A DNA stretch of 64,000 nucleotides from Bacteroidales bacterium (GCA_003150235.1 QAMW01000023.1:14798-78797), one strand, 5' to 3'. Counted from the stretch's first letter, positions 34,046 through 41,970 are shown. Numbers and translations are program-made. The notes: a model not told the origin generated them from the sequence alone.

Positions 34046-35085
34046 CAGGCAAACTCCATCGCGTAATTACTGTCAAACACCCGCTTCCGGCTCGGCATGA
34101 GGCCGGCGGTGTCGAGGATGCGCACACGCCCGGAGGCGAAGCGGAAGGTAAATGAATATGTCACGGGCGAAGAGTCGTCGGTGGTGTCCTTGCATTCGCT
34201 GTCGGTGATGACCACATCAAAGTCATCATCCCCGGCACACAGCTGCACCGAGTGCGACGCGACCATCTGCGACAGAGCCTCCGCCTGAGCCGTGGTGAGC
34301 GGGGAGGTCTTGACCGTGAACGACCGGGTTACCGTGATGTCATACCGCGAAAGGATGCCGCCGCACACCGCCGTGGAGCCGCCGGCCTCGGTTTCGGTCT
34401 CGACCGTGCAAGCCACATCGAGGAGTTCCGGCACATTGAACACGTTGCGGAACTTGAAGAGCAGGAAAAACGGGTGGCGGTCAATGAACACCATGCGGCG
34501 CAGACCGCCGCACGACACGGCGAGATAGTCAGCCCCGCCGAGTGCCGACACCAGCCCGTCGACCGGCAGGTACAGTGTGCCCCCGCCGACAGGGAAGGTC
34601 TTGGCAAGCTCGGCCTCGGAAACTGACGGGATTCCTGATGCGTCATGCGACACACCCTTCAGCGACACGGTCCTGTCGGTCCGGGGTAATACCGACAGGG
34701 CGATATGCGACCCTCGGTGGGTGCGGGTCACACCTGCCAGCGACAGGAACGTGTCGGCGGGGTCAAATGTGGCGGGGAGAAGCACAGAGCAGTATTGCAC
34801 GTAGAGCGACGTGGACTCATCGCCGAAAAACGCCGTGACAGCCGCCATTGACAGCGATTCGCGGCGCATGTAGTCCTCGATGACAGATGTCGCGTCGTAC
34901 AGTGTGGCGACACCGCCGTACACGGCGATGGTCGCGGAAAAGAACGTGTGTCCCGCGATTGAAAGCCTCACGGCGACAGATTCCGCTGTGGAATCGGCGC
35001 TGATGTCACCGATTGCCGACGAAAGCATCCATCCTGAGGGCGTGGGTTGTGTTGTCACTGATATAGCCATGCCCGAAATTACCAT
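34045..35085 (-). CDS. Phage virion protein, unknown
   Basis: 346 aa (or 341 from ATG 35070, MAISVTTQ). Beta-rich with alternating hydrophobics; C-terminal segment SSPVTYSFTFRFASGRVR. No family recognised. First gene of the portal-tail transcript, directly after the terminator that ends cassette B, so a promoter must lie in 35086-35109 or antitermination operates. Confidence 0.45.
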   Translation of the reverse strand: MVISGMAISVTTQPTPSGWMLSSAIGDISADSTAESVAVRLSIAGHTFFSATIAVYGGVATLYDATSVIEDYMRRESLSMAAVTAFFGDESTSLYVQYCSVLLPATFDPADTFLSLAGVTRTHRGSHIALSVLPRTDRTVSLKGVSHDASGIPSVSEAELAKTFPVGGGTLYLPVDGLVSALGGADYLAVSCGGLRRMVFIDRHPFFLLFKFRNVFNVPELLDVACTVETETEAGGSTAVCGGILSRYDITVTRSFTVKTSPLTTAQAEALSQMVASHSVQLCAGDDDFDVVITDSECKDTTDDSSPVTYSFTFRFASGRVRILDTAGLMPSRKRVFDSNYAMEFA

Positions 35086-35109
35086 CCACGCGGCTGCGAA
35101 TAAAAGACA

Positions 35110-35140
35110 ACAGGAGTCGCGGATGTATCGCGGCTCCTGT
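35110..35140 (-). terminator. Terminator of cassette B
   Basis: ACAGGAG-t-CGCG / CGCG-g-CTCCTGT with a seven-base loop, followed on the minus strand by TGTCTTTTATTC. It separates cassette B from the portal-tail operon. Confidence 0.75.
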
Positions 35141-35169
35141 CGTGTATGATTGTCGTTAAAGTCACGTCA

Positions 35170-35373
35170 TCATGAAGCGGGCTCCGGCGTGTCTCCGCGG
35201 AGGAAGCTGTCAATCGCCTCACGCAGCCTCAGCAGGTCGGCGGTGGTGTCAAGCACGATGATGCCCGACCCGTATCCGGCATAGGCGACTTCTATCTCGA
35301 TTACCGACGCAGGTTCATTGTTATCCGATATCACTACCCGGCGACCCACTTTCACTGTCGCCCCCGGTTTCAT
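35170..35373 (-). CDS. Cassette B, small soluble protein
   Basis: 67 aa from ATG 35373 (MKPGATVKVGRRVV). Nearly the same as 47684-47884 over the first 55 residues (NNEPASVIEIEVAYAGYGSG; TADLLRLREAID), diverging at the C-terminus (FLRGDTPEPAS). ATGA overlap with the hydrophobic gene. Function unknown; the gene pair forms a self-contained transcript with its own promoter and terminator. Confidence 0.72.
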   Translation of the reverse strand: MKPGATVKVGRRVVISDNNEPASVIEIEVAYAGYGSGIIVLDTTADLLRLREAIDSFLRGDTPEPAS

Positions 35374-35597
35374 AGCGCGCCCCCTTTCTTGCTTGAGTAA
35401 TTTATTGCGGCGTACACTGTCACCACGAGGGCGCAGAGGCAGCAGGCGACCGGGCGGTCGGCGAGGGCGCATATCCACGCCCCGGCGGTTCCGGCTATGG
35501 CTGCAAAGGTTGACATACGGCGCACTGTCGCGCCACTGATGCTCACTGTCGGGAGATTGAAGGCTCTCCCCGGTGCCTTTAATGAAATTGCTTTCAT
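35370..35597 (-). CDS. Cassette B, small hydrophobic protein
   Basis: 75 aa. The N-terminal 30 residues differ from copies A and C (MKAISLKAPGRAFNLPTVS), while the membrane part is almost identical (GTAGAWICALADRPVACC, then ALVVTVYAAINYSSKK). Two membrane segments likely. The ATG follows leader box 3 immediately. Such conservation of the hydrophobic part and not of the N-terminus suggests the membrane part is the active one. Confidence 0.75.
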   Translation of the reverse strand: MKAISLKAPGRAFNLPTVSISGATVRRMSTFAAIAGTAGAWICALADRPVACCLCALVVTVYAAINYSSKKGGAL

Positions 35598-35802
35598 ACT
35601 GTGATTTGTTTAGCGTTATCAGACAGAAAAACGGCTGTCATATCCCGTCGCTAAACAAATCACAGTATCTCCGCAGAGTCCTTATGATGGATATGGCAGC
35701 CGTAATAGGTTGCTATGTGTTGGACATAAAAAATGCCCGAAATATGTCCGAGCCTTAACCGAGACCCTACGGCATAGACAAACTATGATTTGTTTAGCAC
35801 TG
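35598..35802 (-). promoter_or_regulatory. Cassette B structured leader
   Basis: Unrelated in bases to leaders A and C but with the same plan. Box 3 (35598-35615) and box 2 (35649-35666) are exact 18-base inverted copies; box 1 (35782-35799) is a direct copy of box 3 with two changes. An inner helix joins GACCCTACGG (35763-35772) with CCGCAGAGTC (35671-35680, with G-U pairs). A competing helix joins ACGGCTGTCATATCC (35631-35645) with GGATATGGCAGCCGT (35689-35703), which encloses box 2. Mutually exclusive folds are therefore possible. Confidence 0.72.
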
Positions 35803-35834
35803 CAAAGCTAATACAAAGAATCTGATTTTGCAAT
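35803..35834 (-). promoter_or_regulatory. Cassette B promoter
   Basis: Minus strand ATTG (35831-35834), 20-nt spacer, TAGCTTTG (35803-35810). The predicted start lies in box 1. Confidence 0.65.
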
Positions 35835-35880
35835 AGCAGATTTGAAAAATCAGAAGCAGTGGAAATTTTTCCATTATTTA

Positions 35881-35912
35881 TTTGGAAAGAATAGAGCTTT
35901 TTCCTATCTTTG
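35881..35912 (+). promoter_or_regulatory. Promoter of the first HicAB module
   Basis: TTTG (35881-35884), 20-nt spacer, TATCTTTG (35905-35912); the hicA ATG follows at 35936. Divergent from the cassette B promoter about 50 bp away. Confidence 0.75.
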
Positions 35913-35935
35913 TGTTGTTCTAATAAACAAGAGAC

Positions 35936-36115
35936 ATGAAGTATAAAGAATTTCATTTAATGATCAAGAAAGCCGGATGGAAGTTTGTAAAGGCGGAAGG
36001 CAGCCATTACTTCTATGAGAAAGACGGCAAACTATCACCACCGGTTCCCTACCATGGCGCGAAAGAAATATTCGAGCCGCTGAGAAGAAAAATCGCAAGA
36101 GAGATGGGGCTGTAG
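35936..36115 (+). CDS. hicA: HicA-type mRNA interferase toxin
   Basis: 59 aa, full size for HicA. Double-stranded-RNA-binding-like fold with the catalytic histidine in the EGSHYFY strand (about residue 24) and the late PVPYHGAKEI segment. HicA toxins cleave mRNA in a translation-independent way. It is followed by its antitoxin after 47 bp. Order toxin-antitoxin and size are typical. The module lies on the plus strand, against the phage late genes, with its own promoter and terminator. Confidence 0.85.
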   Translation: MKYKEFHLMIKKAGWKFVKAEGSHYFYEKDGKLSPPVPYHGAKEIFEPLRRKIAREMGL

Positions 36116-36162
36116 CCCCTCTCTCAATTCAACCCAAAATACGACATCAAAAAATCAATCAA

Positions 36163-36564
36163 ATGGCAACAAAGTTAATAATCAACATCGGAGCGAGTAG
36201 CGACCATTTCGGCGCTTACTCTGAGAACTGCGAAGGCATATATGCCGCCGGCGACTCGGTTGCCGAGGCAAAAGCCGACGTGCTTGAGGCTATACGCCTC
36301 ATAAAAGAGAACACACCCTATGACGAATTGCCCGAGCCGTTGAAAGGGGAATATGAAATCGAATGGCACTTCGACACCCAGTCATTGCTCAGATATTATC
36401 AGGGCATATTCACCAATGCCGCGCTTGAACGGCTTACAGGCATCAATCAGAAGCAGCTCTGGAACTACGCCAACGGTGTTGCGAAGCCCAGGGAGAAGGC
36501 GCGCCGTCAAATCGAGACCGCGCTTCACAATCTCGGTCATGAACTCATGACGCTGTCTCTTTGA
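36163..36564 (+). CDS. hicB: HicB-type antitoxin
   Basis: 133 aa. N-terminal partly degraded RNase H-like HicB fold (SEN and YAAGDSVAEAKADVLEAI, residues 20-45) and a C-terminal DNA-binding helix-turn-helix (LTGINQKQLWNYANGVAKPREKARRQIE). It binds HicA and represses the operon. Partner of the gene 47 bp upstream. Similar in plan to the second HicB at 48442 but not a close copy. Confidence 0.82.
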   Translation: MATKLIINIGASSDHFGAYSENCEGIYAAGDSVAEAKADVLEAIRLIKENTPYDELPEPLKGEYEIEWHFDTQSLLRYYQGIFTNAALERLTGINQKQLWNYANGVAKPREKARRQIETALHNLGHELMTLSL

Positions 36565-36594
36565 TTTATTAGAACAAATCCACCGACAGCGACA

Positions 36595-36639
36595 GCCCGA
36601 CATCCCCGCGATGCCGGGCATTTTATTTGGCGCAAAAAA
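36595..36639 (+). repeat. 45-bp direct repeat left of HigBA, acting as terminator
   Basis: Nearly identical to 37372-37417 (one extra T there). It contains a hairpin GCCCG-a-CATC / GATG-c-CGGGC followed by ATTTTATTTGG, so it serves as the terminator of HicAB. Two copies flank the HigBA module. Confidence 0.75.
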
Positions 36640-36687
36640 TAGCTAAAAAGTTGCATGATATTGAAACTTTCTTTATACCTTTGTTGT

Positions 36688-37020
36688 ATGAAGAAAAGAG
36701 AGATCAAGGCATTCGGCTCTTATTACCGAGAGTTCATGTCCACGCTGGATGAAGGTACGCAAAGGAAAATCAGGTATGGACTGGCTTTGCTGGTGACACA
36801 GGACCGTCTGTCTAAGAAATTCATAAAATTCATCAGGGATGAACTCTATGAATTACGTACGGAATGGAACGGCAACATATACCGCATATTCTTCATCTTC
36901 GACAGAGGGGATATCGTGGTTCTCTTCAATGGTTTCCAGAAGAAGACACAGAAGACCCCGGAAAACGAGATCAAGAAAGCATTAAAAATAAAGGAGGAAT
37001 ATTATGAAAGCAAAAGATGA
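36688..37020 (+). CDS. higB: HigB-like (RelE superfamily) toxin
   Basis: 110 aa from ATG 36688 (MKKREIKAFGSYY). RelE/Gp49-like pattern: IKFIRDELYELRTEWNGNIYRIFFIFDRGD, then VVLFNGFQKKTQKTP with the typical basic C-terminal strand and a terminal helix (ENEIKKALKIKEEYY). Such toxins cut mRNA on ribosomes. A TACCTTTG box at 36676-36683 ends only four bases before the ATG, so the transcript may be leaderless. Overlaps the antitoxin gene by 17 bp. Confidence 0.82.
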   Translation: MKKREIKAFGSYYREFMSTLDEGTQRKIRYGLALLVTQDRLSKKFIKFIRDELYELRTEWNGNIYRIFFIFDRGDIVVLFNGFQKKTQKTPENEIKKALKIKEEYYESKR

Positions 37021-37306
37021 GCTAACCGACATAATGCCCGAGCTTGAAAAAGAGTTCGGCGAATTTGGAAGTAAACAATGGGAGTCATCGATGGAGGAGG
37101 CGCGCTGCTTCTATACCGGTCAGATGCTCCGGGATGTACGCAAGGAGGCAAAAATCACCCAGTCGGAGCTTGCCAGCCGTCTTAATGTGACTAAATCGTA
37201 TATCTCCCGGATAGAGAACGGGCTGATTACTCCGAGCGTGACCGTATTTTATTCGATAATTGAATCACTTGGAATGCGGGTAGATATAGTCAAGCCTGTG
37301 GTCTGA
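37004..37306 (+). CDS. higA: HigA-like antitoxin (XRE family)
   Basis: 100 aa. Helix-turn-helix of the XRE type at residues about 45-95 (VRKEAKITQSELASRLNVTKSYISRIENG). It neutralises the HigB-like toxin and presumably represses the operon. Toxin-before-antitoxin order is characteristic of HigBA. The module is enclosed between two 45-bp repeats, suggesting it arrived as a unit. Confidence 0.85.
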   Translation: MKAKDELTDIMPELEKEFGEFGSKQWESSMEEARCFYTGQMLRDVRKEAKITQSELASRLNVTKSYISRIENGLITPSVTVFYSIIESLGMRVDIVKPVV

Positions 37307-37371
37307 GACCCTGATATAATCCACCAAACCTCAATTAATTTAACTCATTAAATTTCTTAAGACACCGACAT

Positions 37372-37417
37372 GCCCGACATCCCCGCGATGCCGGGCATTT
37401 TTATTTGGCGCAAAAAA
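37372..37417 (+). repeat. 46-bp direct repeat right of HigBA, acting as terminator
   Basis: Copy of 36595-36639. It provides the terminator of HigBA on the plus strand; its A6 run at the end also forms the T-run of the minus-strand terminator next to it. Confidence 0.75.
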
Positions 37418-37442
37418 GCCTCCGCGATGTGGTCACGGAGGC
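37418..37442 (-). terminator. Terminator of the lysis/terminase transcript
   Basis: GCCTCCG / CGGAGGC stem with an 11-base loop; on the minus strand followed by TTTTTTG. It lies about 93 bp after the stop of the spanin-like gene. Confidence 0.75.
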
Positions 37443-37534
37443 TCGGTCTTGGTTGAACGAGGTTCGCTATTGGAAACGATTTTATACTGCAAAGATACAC
37501 ATTTCCAATGGTATAACAAAACATGGTAGATAAC

Positions 37535-38059
37535 TCACCGCCTGCGGTGTCGCACGGCAACAATCACGGCGATTACAAGCACCGCGCCGACGGCAATCCA
37601 CAGAAGCGGGCGGTGTCCTCCGGAAGGGGTGCTTCCCGTTGTCCTTATATCGGCACCGGACCGGGACTCGGTGTCAACAGAGTCAGACACCGCCGACCTG
37701 ACCGACACCGCCGACCCTAACCTTGTGGAGTCGGAAGCCTCTATCTCGTCGATGGTCACCACCACGGGACTTGCCCGCGGCTGTACCGTGAGGAGAGATG
37801 ACAGTGACCGTGGCATTGAATCGGTCACGGCAGGCAGTTCAAAACGGATGGTGACGCCACGTGCCGAAAGAGAGCGGAAGGCGGCGAGAAAGGCTGCGGC
37901 ATCCACCGACATGTCGGCGCGGGAAATCGACGTGACCCTTGTCGAGTCGACGGTAGCCACCTCAAGGCACGTGTCACGTCGGGCGCGGCATGTGCATAGC
38001 GACGCGGCAAGCAACAGCAGCAGCGGTATCAGAACCGGTCGAGCGTGAATGACGGGCAT
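37535..38059 (-). CDS. Possible one-piece spanin (signal at N-terminus, membrane anchor at C-terminus)
   Basis: 174 aa from ATG 38059. A hydrophobic signal (HARPVLIPLLLLLAASLCTC) with cysteines that may act as a relaxed lipobox, a Ser/Thr-rich periplasmic middle, and a C-terminal membrane segment (LLWIAVGAVLVIAVIVAV) ending in RHRRR. This two-anchor layout directly after an endolysin gene is what one-component spanins have; they join inner and outer membrane at the last step of lysis. The lipobox is not canonical, so the call is an inference. Confidence 0.45.
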   Translation of the reverse strand: MPVIHARPVLIPLLLLLAASLCTCRARRDTCLEVATVDSTRVTSISRADMSVDAAAFLAAFRSLSARGVTIRFELPAVTDSMPRSLSSLLTVQPRASPVVVTIDEIEASDSTRLGSAVSVRSAVSDSVDTESRSGADIRTTGSTPSGGHRPLLWIAVGAVLVIAVIVAVRHRRR

Positions 38060-38430
38060 GCCTTCCTTGCATATTGGTTGTGACAACTAACCTTCGCGCC
38101 CGGAAACCGCCGCTGCAGGTCGCCGACAAGCTTATGCAACGCCGAGCGCTGGGCTGCGGTACGTGTGTCGCGCGGGGTCTTGCAGTCCGGTGCGCATCCC
38201 CCCACGTAACACACCCCTATCGAGCGGGCGTTATGACCGGTGCAGTGCGCCCCCGCCTTTTCAAGCGGGCGACCCGGATGCACCGACCCGTCAAGATAGA
38301 CCACGTAATGATAGCCTATGTCGGAAAAGCCGCGCTGCAGGTGCCAGCGGCGTATGTCGTCGACTGTCACATGCCGTCCTTCGGGAGTGGCGCTGCAGTG
38401 CAGTATTATTTCATCGATCCGTCGCATCAT
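38029..38430 (-). CDS. N-acetylmuramoyl-L-alanine amidase (endolysin)
   Basis: 133 aa, amidase_2/PGRP fold. Zn-binding His at IILHCSATPEG, conserved GYHYVVYLDG core, GAHCTGHNARSIGVCYVGG, and the late zinc ligands in KVSCHNQYARKACPSF. Cuts the peptide from glycan strands in peptidoglycan. It overlaps the spanin-like gene by 31 bp and follows two small genes including a holin candidate, forming a compact lysis cassette. No export signal, so a holin is needed. Confidence 0.9.
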   Translation of the reverse strand: MMRRIDEIILHCSATPEGRHVTVDDIRRWHLQRGFSDIGYHYVVYLDGSVHPGRPLEKAGAHCTGHNARSIGVCYVGGCAPDCKTPRDTRTAAQRSALHKLVGDLQRRFPGAKVSCHNQYARKACPSFTLDRF

Positions 38431-38633
38431 ACCGGGATGTTGTGGAGTTTCATGCGCTGCTCGAGCACCGCGTCGAGACGCGACATGTGTTCAATCTGCT
38501 CATGAATGAGCTGCCGCTCTTCGCGGCTGATGGCGGCGATGCGGTCAGCGTCGGCGGCAAAGGCACGGAGGTTGCGGAGATGGTTGGAGTTGCGGGAGTG
38601 CAGCTCGGCGAGACGTAGTTCAAAGGGTTTCAT
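38427..38633 (-). CDS. Small coiled-coil protein in the lysis cassette
   Basis: 68 aa from ATG 38633, highly charged and helical (RIAAISREERQLIHEQIEHMSRLDAVLEQRM). No membrane segment. It lies between the holin candidate and the amidase with short overlaps on both sides. Unknown; possibly a regulator of lysis or a virion chaperone. Confidence 0.5.
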   Translation of the reverse strand: MKPFELRLAELHSRNSNHLRNLRAFAADADRIAAISREERQLIHEQIEHMSRLDAVLEQRMKLHNIPV

Positions 38634-38832
38634 CTGAATCTGGAGTTTTTTTGATTTTAAGGTTAAGCAGCGCACCGGCAATCGCGGTGAGCTTGGCGAA
38701 AATAACGAGAGTGAAGTTAGACAGTTCCCCAACGGGAGGGCTGAAAAAATCATAGAGAAGCAGGGCTGTCGCGACGATTATAAGAATCAGTCCGAGAACG
38801 TGCCGCTGGTCCTGACGTGACATTTTTTTCAT
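38620..38832 (-). CDS. Holin candidate
   Basis: 70 aa from ATG 38832 (a second ATG at 38823 is also possible). Two membrane segments (VLGLILIIVATALLLYDFF and FTLVIFAKLTAIAGALLNL) with a short turn and charged ends. Its size, topology and position just before the endolysin suit a class II holin. No sequence family recognised. Confidence 0.55.
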   Translation of the reverse strand: MKKMSRQDQRHVLGLILIIVATALLLYDFFSPPVGELSNFTLVIFAKLTAIAGALLNLKIKKTPDSDETL

Positions 38833-38935
38833 TGGAGAGAGTTTTTTAGGTTTGTCTGTTTCCGGTTTCTTAAGGTTGCGGGATGTCGGCTTGCAGGGGC
38901 AAATATACAGCCGTGCCACGCCCTTACAAAAGACA

Positions 38936-40585
38936 TTACATTATTCCCGAGGAGTCACACATGGCGAGTCCCGTGTAGGGCCGTGACTCACACCCGATAT
39001 ACAATGTGTCAAAGGCATCTGTGCCGTCGGTGCGGTGTTCCAGCAGGTCTTCCTCCGTCTCGGCAAGCTTCTCGCCGCCCTTGAACTTGCGGAACCCGTT
39101 GCGCCCCCTCTCCACCGCCGCCGACTGGATGGCGAGTATCAGGTCGTCGTTGTTCTGGCGGTTGAAATACGGCGTGAGCCTGTTAAGCGACGCGAAACCA
39201 CGGTTTATGAGATTGTATTTCTCGTCGTGACGCATCGGCGAGCCGAGCGCGATGTCGGCGACATACCACCCGTGACGGCGGAACTCCTCGATGATCGTGT
39301 AGCGGAAGTCGATGTTATTGACCGCATAATTTGAGCCGAGGGCGGTGGTGTCGAAGTAAAACACCACCGTCTTGTTGCGGTGATGGGCGTAATATGAGCA
39401 GAAGTCGGCGACCAGAGCCGGTATCTTGCGCTCAAACTTCACGTAAAACGACTTCAGCACATTCAGTCTTCCCAGCCTCTCGTCAGGCTGCCCGGCGACA
39501 ATCCAGTTGATGTTGGCGTTATAATCCATCCCTATGCAGATCGGGGCATGGCGGTCAAGGTCTCGGTCGGCGCGGCAGTCCAGCGCCTCCGGCACGATGT
39601 CGAAGCCGAGCGAGTCAAGGTACTCGAAGTCGGAGGCGTCATACTTGTGACCCTCCCTCATTGAGGAATAGAACCCGTCGCGGGCTATGCCCACACGCCG
39701 GCACATGATGGATGTCTGGAAGGTGAGCGGCGTGAGGTCGCGCTTCATGTCGCGGAGGTATTGCTCGCCGAGCAGCTCTACATTCTCCACCGACGAATAT
39801 TCCCGGTAGAACGTGGCAACGGAGCGCAGGCGGTTGATGTTTGCATCGAGCCTGCGGAGATGACCGCGCATATAAGCGGGCGGCTCGACACCCTTCTTCT
39901 TAAGTTCAAGCACCTTCTGCTTCAGCCGCCACACCTCGTGCACACCCGCCGCTATGGCGTCGATGACAGCCGGATCCATCTTCTTTTCATACTCAAGGAA
40001 CCAAGACCCTTTCTTCGACTGGGGCATGTCAGACACGATGAGCATCGCGTGGTTGAAAGAATGACGGGAAAAATGGGTCTTGATGCCGCCGTTGGCGGGA
40101 AGTGTCTCCGAGGCAAGCTTCACGGGGTCGATAAACCTCGCCTCGTCGATAAGCAGCCACGACAGGGTCAGGCCGTTGGAGGAGCCGGGGCGGTCCTGTG
40201 ATATCAGGATGGCGACCGACCCGTTGTAAAACGATATCACGTTCTCCCACTGCTGCGGCTCTATGATGGGGCGTTCAAACGACCGGGGAGGGCGGCGACC
40301 CACCACGTAGTGCACGTCGCGCCTGTAACCCCACCGCGCCCATGCCGCGAAGAGCGCGGGCAGCGTGTTGGTCAGACCGTGTTTGAACGTGGGCACGACT
40401 ATGCCGCCTGTCGAGCCTTTCATGCGCTGCATCATCTTCAGTGCGTAAGGGGCGGCTATGGAGTCGGTCTTGCCGGTGCGTCGCCCCGCGACGATGACCG
40501 TCGTGCGCGCCCCGATGAGCTGCGCCATGAGCTGCGGGCGGTTGAAGTAGACCGGCTTAGCCTTGGGGTTGACCTGTGTGCTCAT
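38936..40585 (-). CDS. terL: Terminase large subunit
   Basis: 549 aa from ATG 40585 (MSTQVNPKAK). ATPase: Walker A VAGRRTGKTDS (about residues 31-41) and Walker B LSWLLIDEARF (about 145). The C-terminal nuclease part contains GMDYNANINW and VFYFDTTALGSNY with acidic residues expected in the RNase H-like site. Motor and nuclease for DNA packaging. It overlaps the small subunit gene by 29 bp. An upstream in-frame start (40639) would lie deep in that gene and is less likely. Confidence 0.9.
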   Translation of the reverse strand: MSTQVNPKAKPVYFNRPQLMAQLIGARTTVIVAGRRTGKTDSIAAPYALKMMQRMKGSTGGIVVPTFKHGLTNTLPALFAAWARWGYRRDVHYVVGRRPPRSFERPIIEPQQWENVISFYNGSVAILISQDRPGSSNGLTLSWLLIDEARFIDPVKLASETLPANGGIKTHFSRHSFNHAMLIVSDMPQSKKGSWFLEYEKKMDPAVIDAIAAGVHEVWRLKQKVLELKKKGVEPPAYMRGHLRRLDANINRLRSVATFYREYSSVENVELLGEQYLRDMKRDLTPLTFQTSIMCRRVGIARDGFYSSMREGHKYDASDFEYLDSLGFDIVPEALDCRADRDLDRHAPICIGMDYNANINWIVAGQPDERLGRLNVLKSFYVKFERKIPALVADFCSYYAHHRNKTVVFYFDTTALGSNYAVNNIDFRYTIIEEFRRHGWYVADIALGSPMRHDEKYNLINRGFASLNRLTPYFNRQNNDDLILAIQSAAVERGRNGFRKFKGGEKLAETEEDLLEHRTDGTDAFDTLYIGCESRPYTGLAMCDSSGIM

Positions 40586-41186
40586 TGTCGGGAAGGAATA
40601 GTGAAGGCTCCTCCAGGTCGGCATCCTCCGCCTCGACATCCATGATGTCGGGGAAGTCGCGAGAGAGGTCTTTCGTGAGCCTTGCGATGTGATTGTAAAT
40701 GTCAGGTATGGGCTTCACGCCGAGGAGCGTGACATCGGTCGAGGCGCAGAACGGCTGTATGGCGATCTCGTCATAGGGCAGTCCCCCGTCCTCCTCGCGC
40801 GCCACGTCGTTATACTTGCAGTACGACGCTATGACCCTCTCCATGGTCTTGGTGTCCTTCCGCGCCTTTGCCATGGTGTAGGTTTCCAGGAACATCTCGT
40901 TGGCGCGGGCACGGTGGAACTCCCGCGACTTACGGGAGAGGAGCGGCACGAGCTGATGGATGAGCGATATGTCGGAATATGCCGACGACTGCGAGACCCC
41001 GTACCGCGACATCAGCGTGTCGCGGAGCTGCCGGTCTTTCATCGACGGGTTGGAAAGCCAGTAATTGTACATGTCGCGTATGCGCATTAGGCGGTCGGCG
41101 AAAGCCGCCGGATATTTCGAGCGCAGCTCCGCCTCCGGAGAAAACAGGTCGAGGCGGCAGGCATCTATGGGAGAAGGCAGTGACAT
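40557..41186 (-). CDS. terS: Probable terminase small subunit
   Basis: 209 aa. Helical N-terminal half with a DNA-binding-like stretch (MSRYGVSQSSAYSDISLIHQL, residues about 58-80) and an acidic C-terminus. Position immediately before and overlapping the large subunit supports the call. Recognises the packaging site and regulates the motor. Confidence 0.7.
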   Translation of the reverse strand: MSLPSPIDACRLDLFSPEAELRSKYPAAFADRLMRIRDMYNYWLSNPSMKDRQLRDTLMSRYGVSQSSAYSDISLIHQLVPLLSRKSREFHRARANEMFLETYTMAKARKDTKTMERVIASYCKYNDVAREEDGGLPYDEIAIQPFCASTDVTLLGVKPIPDIYNHIARLTKDLSRDFPDIMDVEAEDADLEEPSLFLPDNEHTGQPQG

Positions 41187-41210
41187 GTGAGGAAAAATGA
41201 TATAAATGTA

Positions 41211-41486
41211 TTATTCATCGTCATCCATGTCGAGCAACGCCTTCTCCGTCATTTCCAACGCCAGCGGCGAACCGACACGGGCAAGCGCTACCATCTGGCG
41301 GCGCACCTCCGTGCGGGTCGACACCTTCCCTTTCATGTAGGCGTCGCGCGCAGGGCTGCCGGGCATGGCGATGTCAGCTTTCAGGACTTCTTCCCTCACA
41401 TCGAGGATGACGGCGATTTCACTCGGCTTGGTGCATATCGAGGCGAGATTCCGGATCTGCCCCAGTTGTTCTTGCGTATATTTCAT
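41211..41486 (-). CDS. Small helical phage protein near terminase
   Basis: 91 aa. The N-terminal TQEQLGQIRNLASICTKPSEIAVIL and REEVLKADIAM resemble a helix-turn-helix of terminase-small type; acidic end (LLDMDDDE). It overlaps the end of the PLD-like gene (stop at 41419) by 68 bp in a different frame, which is unusual but both frames look real. Confidence 0.5.
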   Translation of the reverse strand: MKYTQEQLGQIRNLASICTKPSEIAVILDVREEVLKADIAMPGSPARDAYMKGKVSTRTEVRRQMVALARVGSPLALEMTEKALLDMDDDE

Positions 41487-41970
41487 GGAACGGTACTGAT
41501 CTGGACTGGATTATTTCTGAAAGGCACCCGTCAAGGGTGTCAAAGATGCCGCGGTCGGTCGTGACATACCCCGATTCGAGGCGGTTGCCGCGGGTCAGGT
41601 TCTGCGACATGACCGCCGCGACCCTCATGCCCCCGGAGTCGACAAGCAGTATCTTGGAGTGGTTGTCGGCGAGATGGCACCGGTCAACGGTGGATGATAT
41701 GAAGTTCCACAGCCGCAGGGTCTTGTGGGTCGCCTTGAAGTCAAGCACTATGTCAAGCGACCTCACCAGCCCCTCCCTGCGTATGAAGTGAAGCCGGCGC
41801 AGGAACTCCTCCGAGATGGAGAAAGAGGTCATCCTCACCGAGGCTGCGCCTGTCTGACCGAGAATCCACCGCAGCACGTCGGCGACCTGCAGCACATTGT
41901 CAAGGTAGACCTGATGCGGACACACGTCAAGAGGACGCAGCACCGAGGATATGCCGCATAGTCTTTTCAT
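41419..41970 (-). CDS. PLD-superfamily-like protein with one HKD motif
   Basis: 183 aa. The stretch LADNHSKILLVDSG and, about a dozen residues later, SQNLTRGNRLESGYV matches the HxK(x)4D(x)n-SxN pattern of single-motif phospholipase D superfamily nucleases, which act as dimers. Known roles for such small members include DNA cleavage. Placement between capsid and terminase genes suggests a function in DNA processing or packaging. Activity is not shown by the sequence. Confidence 0.55.
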   Translation of the reverse strand: MKRLCGISSVLRPLDVCPHQVYLDNVLQVADVLRWILGQTGAASVRMTSFSISEEFLRRLHFIRREGLVRSLDIVLDFKATHKTLRLWNFISSTVDRCHLADNHSKILLVDSGGMRVAAVMSQNLTRGNRLESGYVTTDRGIFDTLDGCLSEIIQSRSVPFHEIYARTTGADPESRLDMHQAE

